DNA from: Gracilaria caudata | Lineage: Eukaryota > Rhodophyta > Florideophyceae > Gracilariales > Gracilariaceae | Direction of reading: 5' to 3' | Assembly: GCA_030374735.1 (NCBI GenBank) | Contig: JASCIV010000155.1 | Location: 428 to 36,927 of the forward strand | DNA length: 36,500 nucleotides | In this document: in pieces, positions 10,001-20,078 of the stretch | Layout of the letters: each line of letters opens with the position of its first letter | Numbering within the stretch: the first letter of the stretch is position 1 | The notes under the pieces: generated by a model | Told to the model about the DNA's origin: nothing | Seen by the model: the letters and a program-made list of their open reading frames with translations, nothing else | Databases searched by the model: none | Program-made: the position numbers and the translations under genes

Positions 10001-10216
10001 CTCGTCGTCCGTGATGTGGTCTTCCAGAGTATCTTGATTCTCGTAGTCATAGAAACTCGTCCCGCATACCTTTTGGCCCCATCCAAATTTACCACGTCCT
10101 ATGAGTCGCCGTCTTTCATTTGCGGCATTCCTATGACGTCGCATTGTGGAAAGGCTAACCGGCTTTCCCTGAACGCAACGACATTCGTACCATGGAGGGC
10201 AGACCCATCTTTCCAT
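7073..10216 (-). pseudogene. CACTA (En/Spm-type) Tnp2-like transposase with four in-frame stops
   Basis: One minus-strand frame of 1,048 codons runs from an ATG at 10216 to TAG at 7073. It is interrupted only by TAG 9932-9934, TAG 9407-9409, TAG 8498-8500 and TAA 8360-8362; no frameshift is needed. The N-terminus has a Cys-rich block with CRCVQG, VSLSTMRRH. Residues near 9250-9370 give CPGHAAF...CSICGEE, the family's zinc-binding pair. The transposase core follows: WDVFISASADGFAVFKNKRY, LAFIPGPNQPKDLQSFLRP, then DQPAISKVSGLKG and the APCRDC zinc motif. YECFPHDVMHLFYN gives the later conserved Asp-His region. This order is typical of Tnp2-domain transposases of fungi and algae. The stops make it a dead copy. 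Confidence 0.85.
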
Positions 10217-10675
10217 TCCAGTGGTGATATTTTCTTTGAATAACGGAGAGAAGATATAGTTCCAAGTGTTTTGCTCTCATGATCAGGGAAACGAAAGCAT
10301 GGTGGTCATAGATGAAATAAAGAAAATCAAATCAGTGAACGGTTAAAGGAAATGTAAACAACAAATACTACCTACAAAACATACCTGATCCAAAGCACAT
10401 ACCGAAAATTAACCTGAGTGTTCGAGCGCATCAGGTGTAGCGCACGAGAGGATATATCTTAAGTGCCCCATTGTCCGGAGTCATATGCAACATATTCGTG
10501 GTTCACATATTACCATCATCATTAGTTGACGTATTTGCCTCAGATATAAGATTACCCGACACAGAGAATGAATGCCAAGGAGTTCCAAAATGCATCCCTG
10601 GGTCTTCTACGCGAGTTGTCAAGAACGATATCGCGTCTGGAGTCACAGAATGAAAAGATGATGATTCGAATGTAA
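10217..10675. other. Intergenic region between divergent ORFs
   Basis: This is the upstream flank of the minus-strand transposase and of the plus-strand ORF that opens at 10676. A TGA lies in frame just upstream of the transposase ATG, supporting that start. A 60-codon ORF at 10471-10653 might be an upstream exon of the next gene, but no good donor site is visible. No terminal repeat of the CACTA element was found. Confidence 0.4.
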
Positions 10676-12301
10676 AGCATCCGTCCGCAGAACCATAGAC
10701 TTAGGCTTCGAAATTCACCGCAATCAGTTCTGGGACGGGACCCGAACCCTGCTAAGACCTTTCGAAAGCCTATTCATGAAGAGAATGCAAAATTTGCAGA
10801 CGAGGATCACAATCGGTTACGTACCTTTCCAGCGGGGTGGACAGATGAGCAGGTAAACGCAGAAGCTCGAAGATGTCTTGAGATGTACATGAACCTTGAA
10901 CTGAGGGACGGATGCAGGACACTTACTTGGTCAAAAATCTCTCAGATTGATTCAAAAGGAGCGGAACGAGTGATTCAACGGGCTTCTCTTGAGCCAGAAC
11001 TGGCAGTTTTTTCACAGTCATGCGGTCTTTGGGGGGTTAGAATGATTGTAATGCAGAAGCAAAAGGCCTTGAAACGTTCCGAACAGGCCAGAAAGAATCG
11101 TACACCAGCTTTTCAGAAGAAGAGCGAAAGAGAAGGAAAGGTGCATGCTCGTTCCCAGAAGGAGAAGCGCTCCACCCCATCAGCTTCGAATAATTTGGGT
11201 CCCACAGCTGAGATGCTCACGTGCGAAGAATACAAAACTACGGCGGAGGAAGGATGTCGATCTCCAAAAGTTTCCAACAAGTCCCGTCTTATAGCTTCTT
11301 CCGCGTCAACTCCCTGTGGTAATCGTACCAACGTAGTGACACCGGTTTGTGAACTGGATCATTCAACTGAGGCTGATGACGGGGCTGGACGAGAGAGCCA
11401 TAGTCTACCCCTGGGGGGAAAGGAGATGCTACTCAACATCGAATCAAGAGATCTCAGGAATATAAGACCTCCACTTGAAATTCGAAGAAGAAGACCTCCA
11501 TCAGAATGCAACTTTGAACCCAATCCAATCAATTCCGCTCCATACTCGAGGACAGGGGAGATGAACAAGGGCCCGATTGTTAGTACTTCGATTATTTCGC
11601 ATGAGCCTATGGTGGATTCGTGCCTACCTCCAGTTCGATACGTCAACGAAACAGCTCCATCCTCCGTTCCATGCCTCAATATTCCCCAACCAGGAAACCC
11701 GTACAGAAATAATGTCGTTAGCACGCTAAATGCTACAGCTCAACATGAAGAGTTGCATGAGGTGGAGACACAGAAAAATGTTGTGTTACGTACAGCAAGA
11801 GAAGCTGAAGATTGTGACGGAGGTATTACACCTGTGAAGCAGTCGAAAAATATGGAGTTGCATTCACGTACCGATGAAGAGCATTTGAATGAATATGGAA
11901 AAGAGAACTTACGTTGTGACAGAATTCCCAGCCCCAATGGGGAACCAAATAACGAACAGAGTGAGAAGATATTAAATTCCATGGAACTAGACAAGTGGCG
12001 CTCTATGATTCCCGATGAAATCATATTACAGATTGCAAACTCAAACTTACGAATGCAAGAAGAATCTGTGCTCAAGAGACCGCTGCAGCCATATTTGAAT
12101 CAGAACCAAGTTACGGAAGACAGAGAGGAAGACTTGAGCATATCAAGGTTATTCATGGCTCGTAAATATGGTGCCAAATCCTGTCACACCAGAAGCAAAG
12201 ACGGCACTGCGACGAGAAAGATTCAGAAGTCAAGAAATTCCTTTCTTAAGAGCACAATTCCACGCTCTGGTTTGAAGAGGAGAGGCATTCCTGAAAAGTG
12301 A
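10676..12301 (+). CDS. Unknown protein, 472 residues from the first ATG, disordered C-terminal two thirds
   Basis: The first in-frame ATG is at 10883, but the frame is open from 10676 and the 69 codons before the ATG look coding (GWTDEQVNAEARRCLEMYM). An upstream exon is likely, with a possible acceptor at CCGCAG ending 10690. The first 80 residues are compact and contain Trp-rich helices (TWSKISQIDSKGAERVI; SCGLWGVRMIVMQKQKALKR), reminiscent of small DNA-binding domains in transposon proteins. From residue 70 on it is charged, Ser/Pro-rich and without domains, ending in a basic tail. No family is recognised. It lies divergent from the CACTA transposase and could be an accessory gene of that element or an independent gene. 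Confidence 0.45.
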   Translation, partial: SIRPQNHRLRLRNSPQSVLGRDPNPAKTFRKPIHEENAKFADEDHNRLRTFPAGWTDEQVNAEARRCLEMYMNLELRDGCRTLTWSKISQIDSKGAERVIQRASLEPELAVFSQSCGLWGVRMIVMQKQKALKRSEQARKNRTPAFQKKSEREGKVHARSQKEKRSTPSASNNLGPTAEMLTCEEYKTTAEEGCRSPKVSNKSRLIASSASTPCGNRTNVVTPVCELDHSTEADDGAGRESHSLPLGGKEMLLNIESRDLRNIRPPLEIRRRRPPSECNFEPNPINSAPYSRTGEMNKGPIVSTSIISHEPMVDSCLPPVRYVNETAPSSVPCLNIPQPGNPYRNNVVSTLNATAQHEELHEVETQKNVVLRTAREAEDCDGGITPVKQSKNMELHSRTDEEHLNEYGKENLRCDRIPSPNGEPNNEQSEKILNSMELDKWRSMIPDEIILQIANSNLRMQEESVLKRPLQPYLNQNQVTEDREEDLSISRLFMARKYGAKSCHTRSKDGTATRKIQKSRNSFLKSTIPRSGLKRRGIPEK

Positions 12302-13207
12302 GGACGGAGGACATCATCAGAGAAATAAAGCTTCCAAAAGGGGCATGAAGGCCCTGGTATGTGCATTTGTTCCGTTACTCCATAACATTCCATCGATGTT
12401 ATCTCTTGAATTGCGTAACTAAGTTCTGAAGCTTGAGAACAAATCTGTTAGTAATTGCTGCTGATTATTGACTGCAAACAAAACCATCGAAAGTTCATTA
12501 CCTTCGGCCACTGACTAATGGCTTCCCGGGTGTCAGAATCTATAGCACATATCATGGGAAGGAAATGACTCATACCAAGGTACCCTTCGTTAGCGAGAAC
12601 AGCCCTATATGAAAATGGTAACACGTACAAATCAATTTCTCTTCGGTGTTTCGTGCAAAAGCATCTCCAAGTGTGTCCTGTACGTAGTGGAGAGTGAAGG
12701 AGAAAAACGCAGTGATGATACGCTTAATCATTTCTGCAGCAGTTCAAAGAGTCTTGGATCTGAGAGTTTCAGAGATTAGTAGCTGATGCCGTATAGAGTC
12801 CCGAAAGAGAAAAAGAGTATTTGCTTCACGAACGCCCGAATTGGTGCTGTCAGAGTCCTTAGCAGGATTGCAAAAACTTCCAACATGCTGCCCAAGATTT
12901 GTAACTCAGTTCTTGTTGCTGCACACCCAGCTTCGCCAGCATTCCATGCGCTTTTTCTCGAAGCAACTTCAACATGACTTTTGTCCTTGGCATCCCCAGA
13001 CATGTCGTATTCCGCCTCGAACAACTTGTGCGAAATCATAAAAATGTGCAATGAGTGAGAGAAAGGAGTTCGCAATGAAGTCTCTCCGCGAGCATGAAAT
13101 CATCAGAGGGAATGCAGGTCGAAGTCATGTTCAATCGTAAGAAAATCTATCACGTACGTTTCATAGTCTGAGTTGACCTCCCAGAAGCAGCAATTTTCCG
13201 AAAAGTT
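12302..13207. other. Intergenic stretch with no supportable gene
   Basis: ORFs of 60-99 codons occur on both strands; the longest, on the minus strand at 12776-13075, has no recognisable motif and no continuation in other frames. Confidence 0.4.
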
Positions 13208-13594
13208 TTGAAAAATCAGTTACGCGACTTTGGGTTACGCGAATGTTTGAAATGTTTGGAAACTACATGCAAGACTGAGAGTGACGAGATGAGAACAATC
13301 GTAAGAAATTTAGGATCGACTCGTCGACGAACAGATGATTGCAAAACGACATACGAAGGTAGAAGAAAGAGGCCGAACAATTACACTCCATTGTGGCCTT
13401 CACAATACAACGTGAGGTGGGTACCAAGGGTTTCACAATTCTTGGGTAGCGTTCTACCCCCGGTATGCGTGAGGGGGCCAAACGTAGCTTATAATAAATC
13501 TGGTCAGAGCATCTCGAAAGTCTGGAAGCAAGCGCAAACGAACCACGTGTATATAAGATATAAGAATTGTGCTGGAAGAATACACGTACATTGA
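13208..13594 (+). CDS. Short ORF of unknown function, possibly an upstream exon of the zinc-finger ORF
   Basis: A 128-codon plus-strand frame contains basic stretches and the segment RKRPNNYTPLWPSQYNVRW. It is 121 bp upstream of the zinc-finger ORF in the same orientation, an intron-sized gap, but no clear donor or acceptor pair joins them. The opposite strand is open for 194 codons over part of this region, so coding status is uncertain. Confidence 0.2.
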   Translation: MKNQLRDFGLRECLKCLETTCKTESDEMRTIVRNLGSTRRRTDDCKTTYEGRRKRPNNYTPLWPSQYNVRWVPRVSQFLGSVLPPVCVRGPNVAYNKSGQSISKVWKQAQTNHVYIRYKNCAGRIHVH

Positions 13595-13715
13595 AAGGTA
13601 CCCAAACCATCGTATTGTCAATTCGATTTTCATAACGATGAATTCTTGTGTGCACTTTCAGCAGAGAAGAGTTGATAGCCAGAGATCTTTCAGGTAGCTG
13701 CTTATCTTTGTTGCT

Positions 13716-14405
13716 GTGAACTTGGTTATGAACGAAATGGTTCAGTTCGTTTGTGTTGAGAGTGGCTCTAAGACCTGCAAGGCTCTGAATGCAGTGATTG
13801 GAAATAATTCCGCGCACAGTTTTGTAAGGTGCGCTAAACCAATACATGCCATTTGCGGCATGTCTCCATCCGTAAAAGATGTTGAAGAGCTCAGTTTGGG
13901 TTCAGATCTGGATGGAAAACGTATATGCACAATTTGTGCGGGTTTACATTCGAAGAAAAATTGCGAGGAAACTTCGATTTGTAGTGAAAATGGCAGTGAG
14001 AGAACTGGGGACGATTGCAGGAATATGATAGACGAAGGACATCAATTATCCGCATTCGTCGAGAGTTCCGTAGTACCAGAAAATGTGTCCTCTTTCACAA
14101 TTGAGCGTTTGAAGGATATTGAAACCAAGGTAATAACGGGGTCTCAGCATTTCGAAGGAGTTGCACCACCATCTCACATCTTACAGCAAAGAATGAAGGA
14201 ACTTTTTCATCCTTTGCTATCTTTAGGCCAAAAGAAAGGGGTTTCGGAGTCCAATTCGAGTTCTGATACTGAACAAAAAAAAAAAATAGGGAAAAGGTAC
14301 GACGTTATTGGGAGAAGAATAGAGAACGGGACAATTGGAATGCTAGAAAGCGGTACCGACTGCGCAAGTCCCACGACAGAAGCATACAAAATGCTCAGCC
14401 GTTGA
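13716..14405 (+). CDS. Zinc-finger protein of transposon type, 229 residues
   Basis: Residues 34-74 hold H-x4-C-AKPIHAICG, a Gly-rich gap, then KRICTIC. This is the His/Cys pattern ending in an HAICG-like motif found near the N-terminus of many transposon-encoded proteins in protists and plants; one Cys of the usual set is not evident. The rest is acidic, Ser-rich and disordered, with no catalytic domain. A second frame stays open to 14650 right after the stop and includes SNGRYFIQVVRFIAEYQLYY, so an intron or frameshift near 14.4 kb may hide a longer protein. It follows the 472-residue ORF in the same orientation. Function unknown; DNA or protein binding is inferred only from the motif. Confidence 0.4.
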   Translation: MNLVMNEMVQFVCVESGSKTCKALNAVIGNNSAHSFVRCAKPIHAICGMSPSVKDVEELSLGSDLDGKRICTICAGLHSKKNCEETSICSENGSERTGDDCRNMIDEGHQLSAFVESSVVPENVSSFTIERLKDIETKVITGSQHFEGVAPPSHILQQRMKELFHPLLSLGQKKGVSESNSSSDTEQKKKIGKRYDVIGRRIENGTIGMLESGTDCASPTTEAYKMLSR

Positions 14406-14650
14406 ATACGCCAAAGGTTTTTCAGTGTGACACCTCGGGTTCAGGAAATACGGCAGGCGTTTCAAATGGAAGATACTTCATTCAAGTTGTAAGATTTATC
14501 GCAGAGTACCAGTTGTACTACCACTACTTCTCAAAAGAAAACACCAACGGGGGGACGGGTAGGTTGGTCACTCTGGCCTCTGCTGCAGACGGTGCGAGAA
14601 AGATTGTTTCTATTCAGCCTGAAAAGGAAATCTCGGACAATGAAAATTGA

Positions 14651-16326
14651 ATGCTACTGCTAGTTTCCTGGTTTTCGTCACGAATGGGACTGTTTTCTAG
14701 GTGTTCATTTGACGAGCAGAGATATAGCGAGAAGAAGGTGGCACTGCATGTGTTGTTGGGGCGATTCCAAGATACTAGAACCTGTATTGTGTTGGACAGC
14801 GTCCCAAAGAAAGCCCGATCTCCATCAACGCAGCCAGCAACGCGCAATCTACATCCACTTCCGCTTTGTTCACTGCGGAGTTGCTGCCGCCATCAACCAT
14901 GATGTTTGCGAAATGTTTATGACCTTCGTGCTGCGACTTGAGCTGCAACCGCCGTTCGGCAACCGACCAGAACAACAAGCGATCCAATTGCAGCAGCAAC
15001 TATTGCTCCAAATGTCTCGGTGAAGATATGGCGCAATGTTCAATATCGTGCTGTCCATACGAGATTTCCGCCACATAATACGTCATGACGCCGCCGTTTG
15101 TCTCGTCGCCACCGCCACCACCACCGAAATACACCAGAGGCCTTGTGTGCCGTGTAGTATAGCCCTTGCAATCCCATACGTGTGGCACAGCCGTACGAGG
15201 TGCAAGAACTCACTTAAGAGCTGTAGCATATTCGAGCGGTATTGGGACACAAATGGAACTGTGCGAGGCGTGGTGGGCGGTAGGACGGGCTCGTAGACGC
15301 GTTATCAGCGTGATGACACATCTGCTCAAGGAACAAGCGTCGATATCGAGGATAGCTGAATCTGTCGGGGGAAACATGCTCAGGGGGGAGTCATTAGTCA
15401 CCAAGAATATGGTAGCAGTGGGCATTCCCACTTCAGTACTTACCGGCAGAACATTAGTCGATGCGCCTTCGGTGCGGAAGCAAGCAGAACGGCTTCGCGA
15501 AGGAGGGGCAACTCTTCTCATCTTCTCAATCGTTTCGACTTCTTGAATTTATACGCGCTTCGGTGGGCAGCCCAACTATTTGCTATACAGTATATTTTAC
15601 GGAACGTTACCTGGATTCAGTTCTGTCGTTTGGGAGTGGAGTATTCGACGGGTACGAATTCAGCGAGGTGCAAACTGAATTGCTCAGCTTCGAGGAGAGC
15701 ATGTGAACTCGCAAATACCGTTCTTTCCATGGACCACGTCGCCCAATGCGGAACCAAATTCTTTGTTTACCGAGCATCCTTGCATTGAAGGGTTAAGTGC
15801 TGGAAGGTTGTGAGAAGTTCTTCTTCAACACGATACAATTGCTCACCTTCTGGGGCGCAGAAGTTGCTGATTGACAAGGGATGTGGTGTACTTGTGTCGC
15901 AAGATGCAATTCAACCGGTTGAGAACACCTTTGGCCGAAATCACTTAGACAATCAAAATCATGTGACCAATACCAAGCGTTTCAAGGATGAATGTGGAGA
16001 GCCCCATTGAAGCGCCAAATCTTTGGCTACAGCTGAATCCTTTCGGGTGGAGTAGGCAAGCTCGAACAGAGAGGTCAACGATGAAACTCTTCATCGTGAG
16101 ATCGGGATATTCAAAGCACATCTCCACCCCAGGTTCTTGACGCATTGGTTCTTTTCGCGAGGCAATGCCTTTTGCGGTCATTTGGCCATCCTTGACTCTT
16201 GCAAAAGGTCGGGAGTTAGGTATTATGTTGACCGAAGTCGGCTTCTGCACACAAGGTCTAGATGTCGTGAATATGCCAAATCGACGACAGTATTTTTCAT
16301 TTCCGCAGTGCATGTAATGCATTAGC
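14651..16326. other. Degraded sequence with no supportable gene
   Basis: Many short ORFs (60-126 codons) overlap on both strands without coherent motifs. A CCACCGCCACCACCACCG-type triplet run lies near 15110-15127. A minus-strand fragment near 14.9 kb reads IMVDGGSNSAV, loosely like a retroelement protease active site, but nothing around it confirms this. Confidence 0.4.
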
Positions 16327-16986
16327 ATGTGCCAACGAACAATTACATTCAGAACTAACGAGGACCATGGCAAGGGAGATAGTCCCGGATTTGGGTGCAG
16401 ATACAAGCCCTTACCCCTGGCTAACTTCTTCCAGTTCGCGCCAACAGACGTCAATGCTACAGACGCCAATCGGACGTTTCAGATTCTTAAATGGTTGCCA
16501 TATGTGGAAGGAGTGGCTATAGGCGCTGGAGATAATTCACTGTCGAACCTGAAGGGACCGGTTGTGCTCATTAATGGTACAGTTCAGGATTCAATTGCTG
16601 ACGTTGATGGATCACGCGAAGAAGTACATGTGCCGCACGACGAACTGACTGATCCGGCATTGCTTCCATCCGGTATCTTTAATCTGCATGAACTGCCATC
16701 GAAAGATGATAGCATTCACCGAGCTGTAGGCGATCTCCAGATTAGCCTGCAGGCTGTTGAAGGTTCCAGCACAAGTGTGACAAGCTCAACGGATTCGGAG
16801 GATGGAAGACGAACTATCGCTCACGTCCTCATTGAGACACTCCCAACGGATGATAATATGAATATTATTGCCCTGCAGCGAATCAGAAGATGGAGAGCGT
16901 CTGGTGTACTCGTCGATATGAACGGACGCTTCGGAACACATAATCATGTGGATTTCACCCCACTACAGAAGGCGAAAGTAGATTGA
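16327..16986 (+). CDS. Uncertain ORF, 219 codons
   Basis: An open frame encodes an acidic, domain-free sequence (for example PALLPSGIFNLHELPSKDD and SSTSVTSSTDSEDGRR). No signal peptide, membrane segment or motif is seen. The minus strand is open for 174 codons over its first part (16469-15945) and also looks semi-coding. The length exceeds most random ORFs here, which is the only support. It may be a fragment of a degraded element. Confidence 0.2.
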   Translation: MCQRTITFRTNEDHGKGDSPGFGCRYKPLPLANFFQFAPTDVNATDANRTFQILKWLPYVEGVAIGAGDNSLSNLKGPVVLINGTVQDSIADVDGSREEVHVPHDELTDPALLPSGIFNLHELPSKDDSIHRAVGDLQISLQAVEGSSTSVTSSTDSEDGRRTIAHVLIETLPTDDNMNIIALQRIRRWRASGVLVDMNGRFGTHNHVDFTPLQKAKVD

Positions 16987-18115
16987 AGTGGTGCAGTCTA
17001 CCATACGTGAGTCTAAAACCAAAATGCTGTATGCGATCCTTAGTACCCGATCCCAAAACAATGAAGCCCTTACTCTCGGCCATCCAAGCCTTGATTTCCT
17101 ACTTTTGTCGGCACAAGCTTTTAAGAGACTACCCTTCGTAAATCTCTCTCTGCTCATCAACAAATAGGGACATGGGCTTCAAGCGCGACATGGCAACCCT
17201 CTAGATCCTTGAGTGACTAACCGTAATTAGTAATTACTGAAAATCTTATAGTACGAACAGTTTCTAGTCGTGCGACACAAGGCGCCCAGCTTACGTTTAT
17301 CCCGGTTAGGGTTTGCAATTTACTAGGCCTTTGTACACTTCCAAATTCGAATGCTGGACTGTGTGCTTGGGGCGCAGGCAATTTCAATGTAAGAGATAGC
17401 TCGCTATCCGACCACAACGCAACCATAATCATTCTGATTGCTATCAGAATTTAGCACATACGATACGAAAACCTGAAGCAAAGCTCTTTCGCCGTTGTTA
17501 TAGTGATGGAGCAGCAAGGTTGGTCCTTGTCATTTGAAGAGCGTTTCAGGTTGAATCCAGGTTTCAGAATCTTCCGATGAATTGAAGACGAGGTTTGAAG
17601 TAGCTTTTATATGCAAGAGTTAGGAATGGCGAGGCTGTATGCCTTGCAACGCAGTGCTACAATGCTTCTAGACTTTCGACACGCTCATACTAAAGGTGTT
17701 GAATATGGTTCCTGGTGCGGTGGGAGACTGCTATGATGCTTTGGACCTGACGCACAGCACCGCTGGGAGACTTACGTCTTCGGACACCGCTGGCAAGTAT
17801 TTCGTTGAAGCCGTTGTTATTAACAATCCTCGACGCCGCCTTTCGCGTTCACCGTCCACCTTCGAAGCCCAACTAACCGCGAAGTGCAATTTCCAACTCC
17901 CATTTGACTGCGCAACCGAAGCCGCTTGCGACAACATTCCGCTTTCTGTTCGTACGAATTGATATCGATGAGAACAACGTCATCTGAAACGTGTCTAACG
18001 CCACTCTCTCTGCGCAGCCCTCCAAGCCACACAGCCTTATCAGACGCGTCGCCACATTTCGCGCAGTACGTGAAGGGCACGGTTGAACGAGCAAAGCACC
18101 ACTTAGAGCGAGCAT
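16987..18115 (-). mobile_element. Possible copia-like retroelement remnant
   Basis: Minus-strand frames give, in 5'-to-3' order, a CAKCGD pair followed by RESGVRHVSDDVVLID (18070 to 17960), resembling the copia protease active site with Asp changed to Glu. In another frame GLLITTASTKYL follows (about 17830), like the strand after the copia protease flap. EIKAWMAESKGFIVL near 17090 is similar to the entry of copia reverse transcriptase. Order and spacing fit loosely, but each match is short and frames change between them. No LTR was found. Confidence 0.3.
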
Positions 18116-18997
18116 CGCCTCACTGAATGGGCTGCCAACCTGGGCTCGATGCTACCTTCCATGTTGGCTTTCATTGAAGTCACGACCGCGATGCAGATGT
18201 TGTCGATAAGATATAACTGACTGAAAAGATCTCGGACGGAGCCTTCAATGAACATTCTTAAAACTTGGTCAACTGGATTCCGAGAGCAAGGGTAACCACT
18301 TTGTGCGCTCAGTGTGGTTTTGGATCGCTATTTTGGGCATCCGAGTTGCTCGTCAAGATTAGCCGAAACATGCACTGATAGAAGTATTGAAGCAGTGCCG
18401 CAGCTGCTCTTCGTCGCTTGTAATACGCACAAGCACTGCGGTTTGGTCAAGGTGCGTGCCTGCCGAGGGCAGGTACTCAACGCTGGCGTTGAACACCAAG
18501 CTATTCCACGCTTTAAAGGGCTGTTGATGGTTGCCAGTAGCAGAAACGTTTGGAGAACTTTGGTCCGCAATGGGGGTGAAGAACGCATTATGTACCTCTG
18601 TGGCTCTGCACTTACCCCTGGTGCATGACTTGAAAATGTAAACCAACCTGGGAACGAGCATTCCTTTGCAACATGACTTGCGACAGGATTCATTCAGCTT
18701 AAGAATTTTCTCAGCTTGTTCAGCAACGACTAATCCATGGAGAAATGGGATACTTTGCCTTGCTTAAACGTTCTCGCGACGGAGTACCTACACCAATCAT
18801 CATCTCATGACAATCGTGAACACTGGTTCGCAAACTACGATTCAACGAGGCAGAGCGGACATGTCGTTCCCCCATCATCACTGGGCTGATGTTTTTCCCA
18901 CTTACGCCAACACCTGCCATGGAGCGAATGTCCATATAGCAATATTTTGTGTCTCACGTCCACCACATCCCATCCCATCGACGCAAATAGCACTTAC
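18116..18997. other. Intergenic stretch with no supportable gene
   Basis: Two overlapping minus-strand ORFs of 100-121 codons (18328-18693) lie in different frames and carry no recognisable motif. Nothing else is visible. Confidence 0.4.
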
Positions 18998-19748
18998 TTA
19001 CGATACAGGAATAGATTCCTGTTTTCCCTTTCTGTTCGTTACTGACCGCTCAGCTTCTGGCGGTCGTGCAATTACCTTCATGTAGTAGAACTGTGTTTGT
19101 CCGGCTTTGGCGCGATCCCATGTCTCATAGTAGTCGCCCGCCTTTGTCCACGGCAAACAAAATTCCATCATACTTCCGCTCTTCATGGCTCGTATTTTGT
19201 AGAAGCAATTATTGAAAGCAAGATTTTACTTCTTCACCTTCTTTCTACACATGCAACACTCTGCATCCACGCGCTCTACATCAAAAATTCCAAACCTTTG
19301 ATTGCAGATAACCTCTTTTCTCTAAGCGGTGCGCTTCTTTGTAGTACATCGACCGTCAATGCAGAACCCAACCTGTGCAGTCCGCCACACAGGAGCCGTC
19401 GCACTCCAAGGCACTGCTTCTTTTGCAGACTCATTTTCCTCGTCCACGATAGTGAGAGGACCCAGTGGACTGCCACCACCGCTCAAAACCGGCATCAAGT
19501 GTAAAGTAGTGCCTTCGGTGATATTGTAGGCCCGTAGGGTACGTCCCGGGATAAGCCGTTCAAGTCCCTCATCCAGCAGCCTAAGTCTCTTATTATATCG
19601 CCTCCCTATAAAAATAAGTTGATGCTCATCAACTGGGATGCCCTCGATGTAGCAGCTCTTTTCCTTGACGGTTTCGATCGTGTTGATGTCTGCCACAATG
19701 AAGTGTAAATGGTTCACCGGCTAACCCCCTTGTGATAAACAAAGACAT
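18998..19748 (-). pseudogene. Ubiquitin-fold protein with Cys-rich C-terminal domain, broken by one frameshift and two stops
   Basis: From an ATG at 19748, MSLFITRGLAGEPFTLH aligns residue for residue with the first beta-hairpin of ubiquitin. A one- or two-base frameshift near 19695-19700 then leads into NTIETVKEKSCYIEGIPVDE, QLIFIGRR, GRTLRAYNI and TTLHLMPVLSGGG, the rest of the fold, with an unusual insert of about 14 residues before GRTL. After the fold, APVWRTAQVGFCIDGRC and, past TAG 19322-19324, EVICNQRFGIFD and CCMCRKKV follow. Past TAA 19226-19228 come AFNNCFYKIR and PWTKAGDYYETWD. This matches a family of protist and algal ubiquitin-domain proteins with a C-terminal zinc-binding domain (APxWR...GxCxxGxC). 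One expected Cys, in KKRTA, is Arg. Function of the family is not known to me; this copy is not translatable in full. Confidence 0.7.
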
Positions 19749-20078
19749 GTTATTGTATGGCAACGATAACACAAAACGCTCAGCACATTTCAGACGGACA
19801 GCGCATGGCGTACATTTTTGCTGCAATCTATGTCAGCATCTAACATTAACCAGATTTTACGGCTGCCATCAGCAATTTGATAGGCGAAAGACGACTGTAA
19901 AACTGCAGTTCAACAAAAATGTGATCGCGGTCTCTTGAGGCCCTGCTGGCGTCGGCGGCTGCCTCACAAGAAACGCATCGAAGAACGGCTTACAAGCAGC
20001 GCCCGGTTTCCAAACGAGTGGCGTTGTTCCTCATTATCTTTGTCTTACTCTGTCGCGCTTCACTGCAGAAAGAGTAGC
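19749..20078. promoter_or_regulatory. Shared 330-bp upstream region of the divergent ubiquitin-fold and SBDS genes
   Basis: The two ATGs (19748 minus, 20079 plus) face away from each other. No TATA box or other clear element was seen. Short ORFs here are fortuitous. A bidirectional promoter is inferred from the layout only. Confidence 0.35.

Noticed and set aside
13263..13847. 194-codon minus-strand ORF
   Set aside because: No recognisable motif, and it overlaps the start of the plus-strand zinc-finger ORF, which has a clear Cys/His pattern.
15945..16469. 174-codon minus-strand ORF considered as a retroelement fragment
   Set aside because: Some blocks look protein-like, but no catalytic motif of RT, integrase or RNase H is present and the opposite strand is equally open.
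19550..19575. CGTTCAAGTCCC resembling a tRNA B box
   Set aside because: It lies inside the ubiquitin-fold coding region, and no A box or cloverleaf is found around it.
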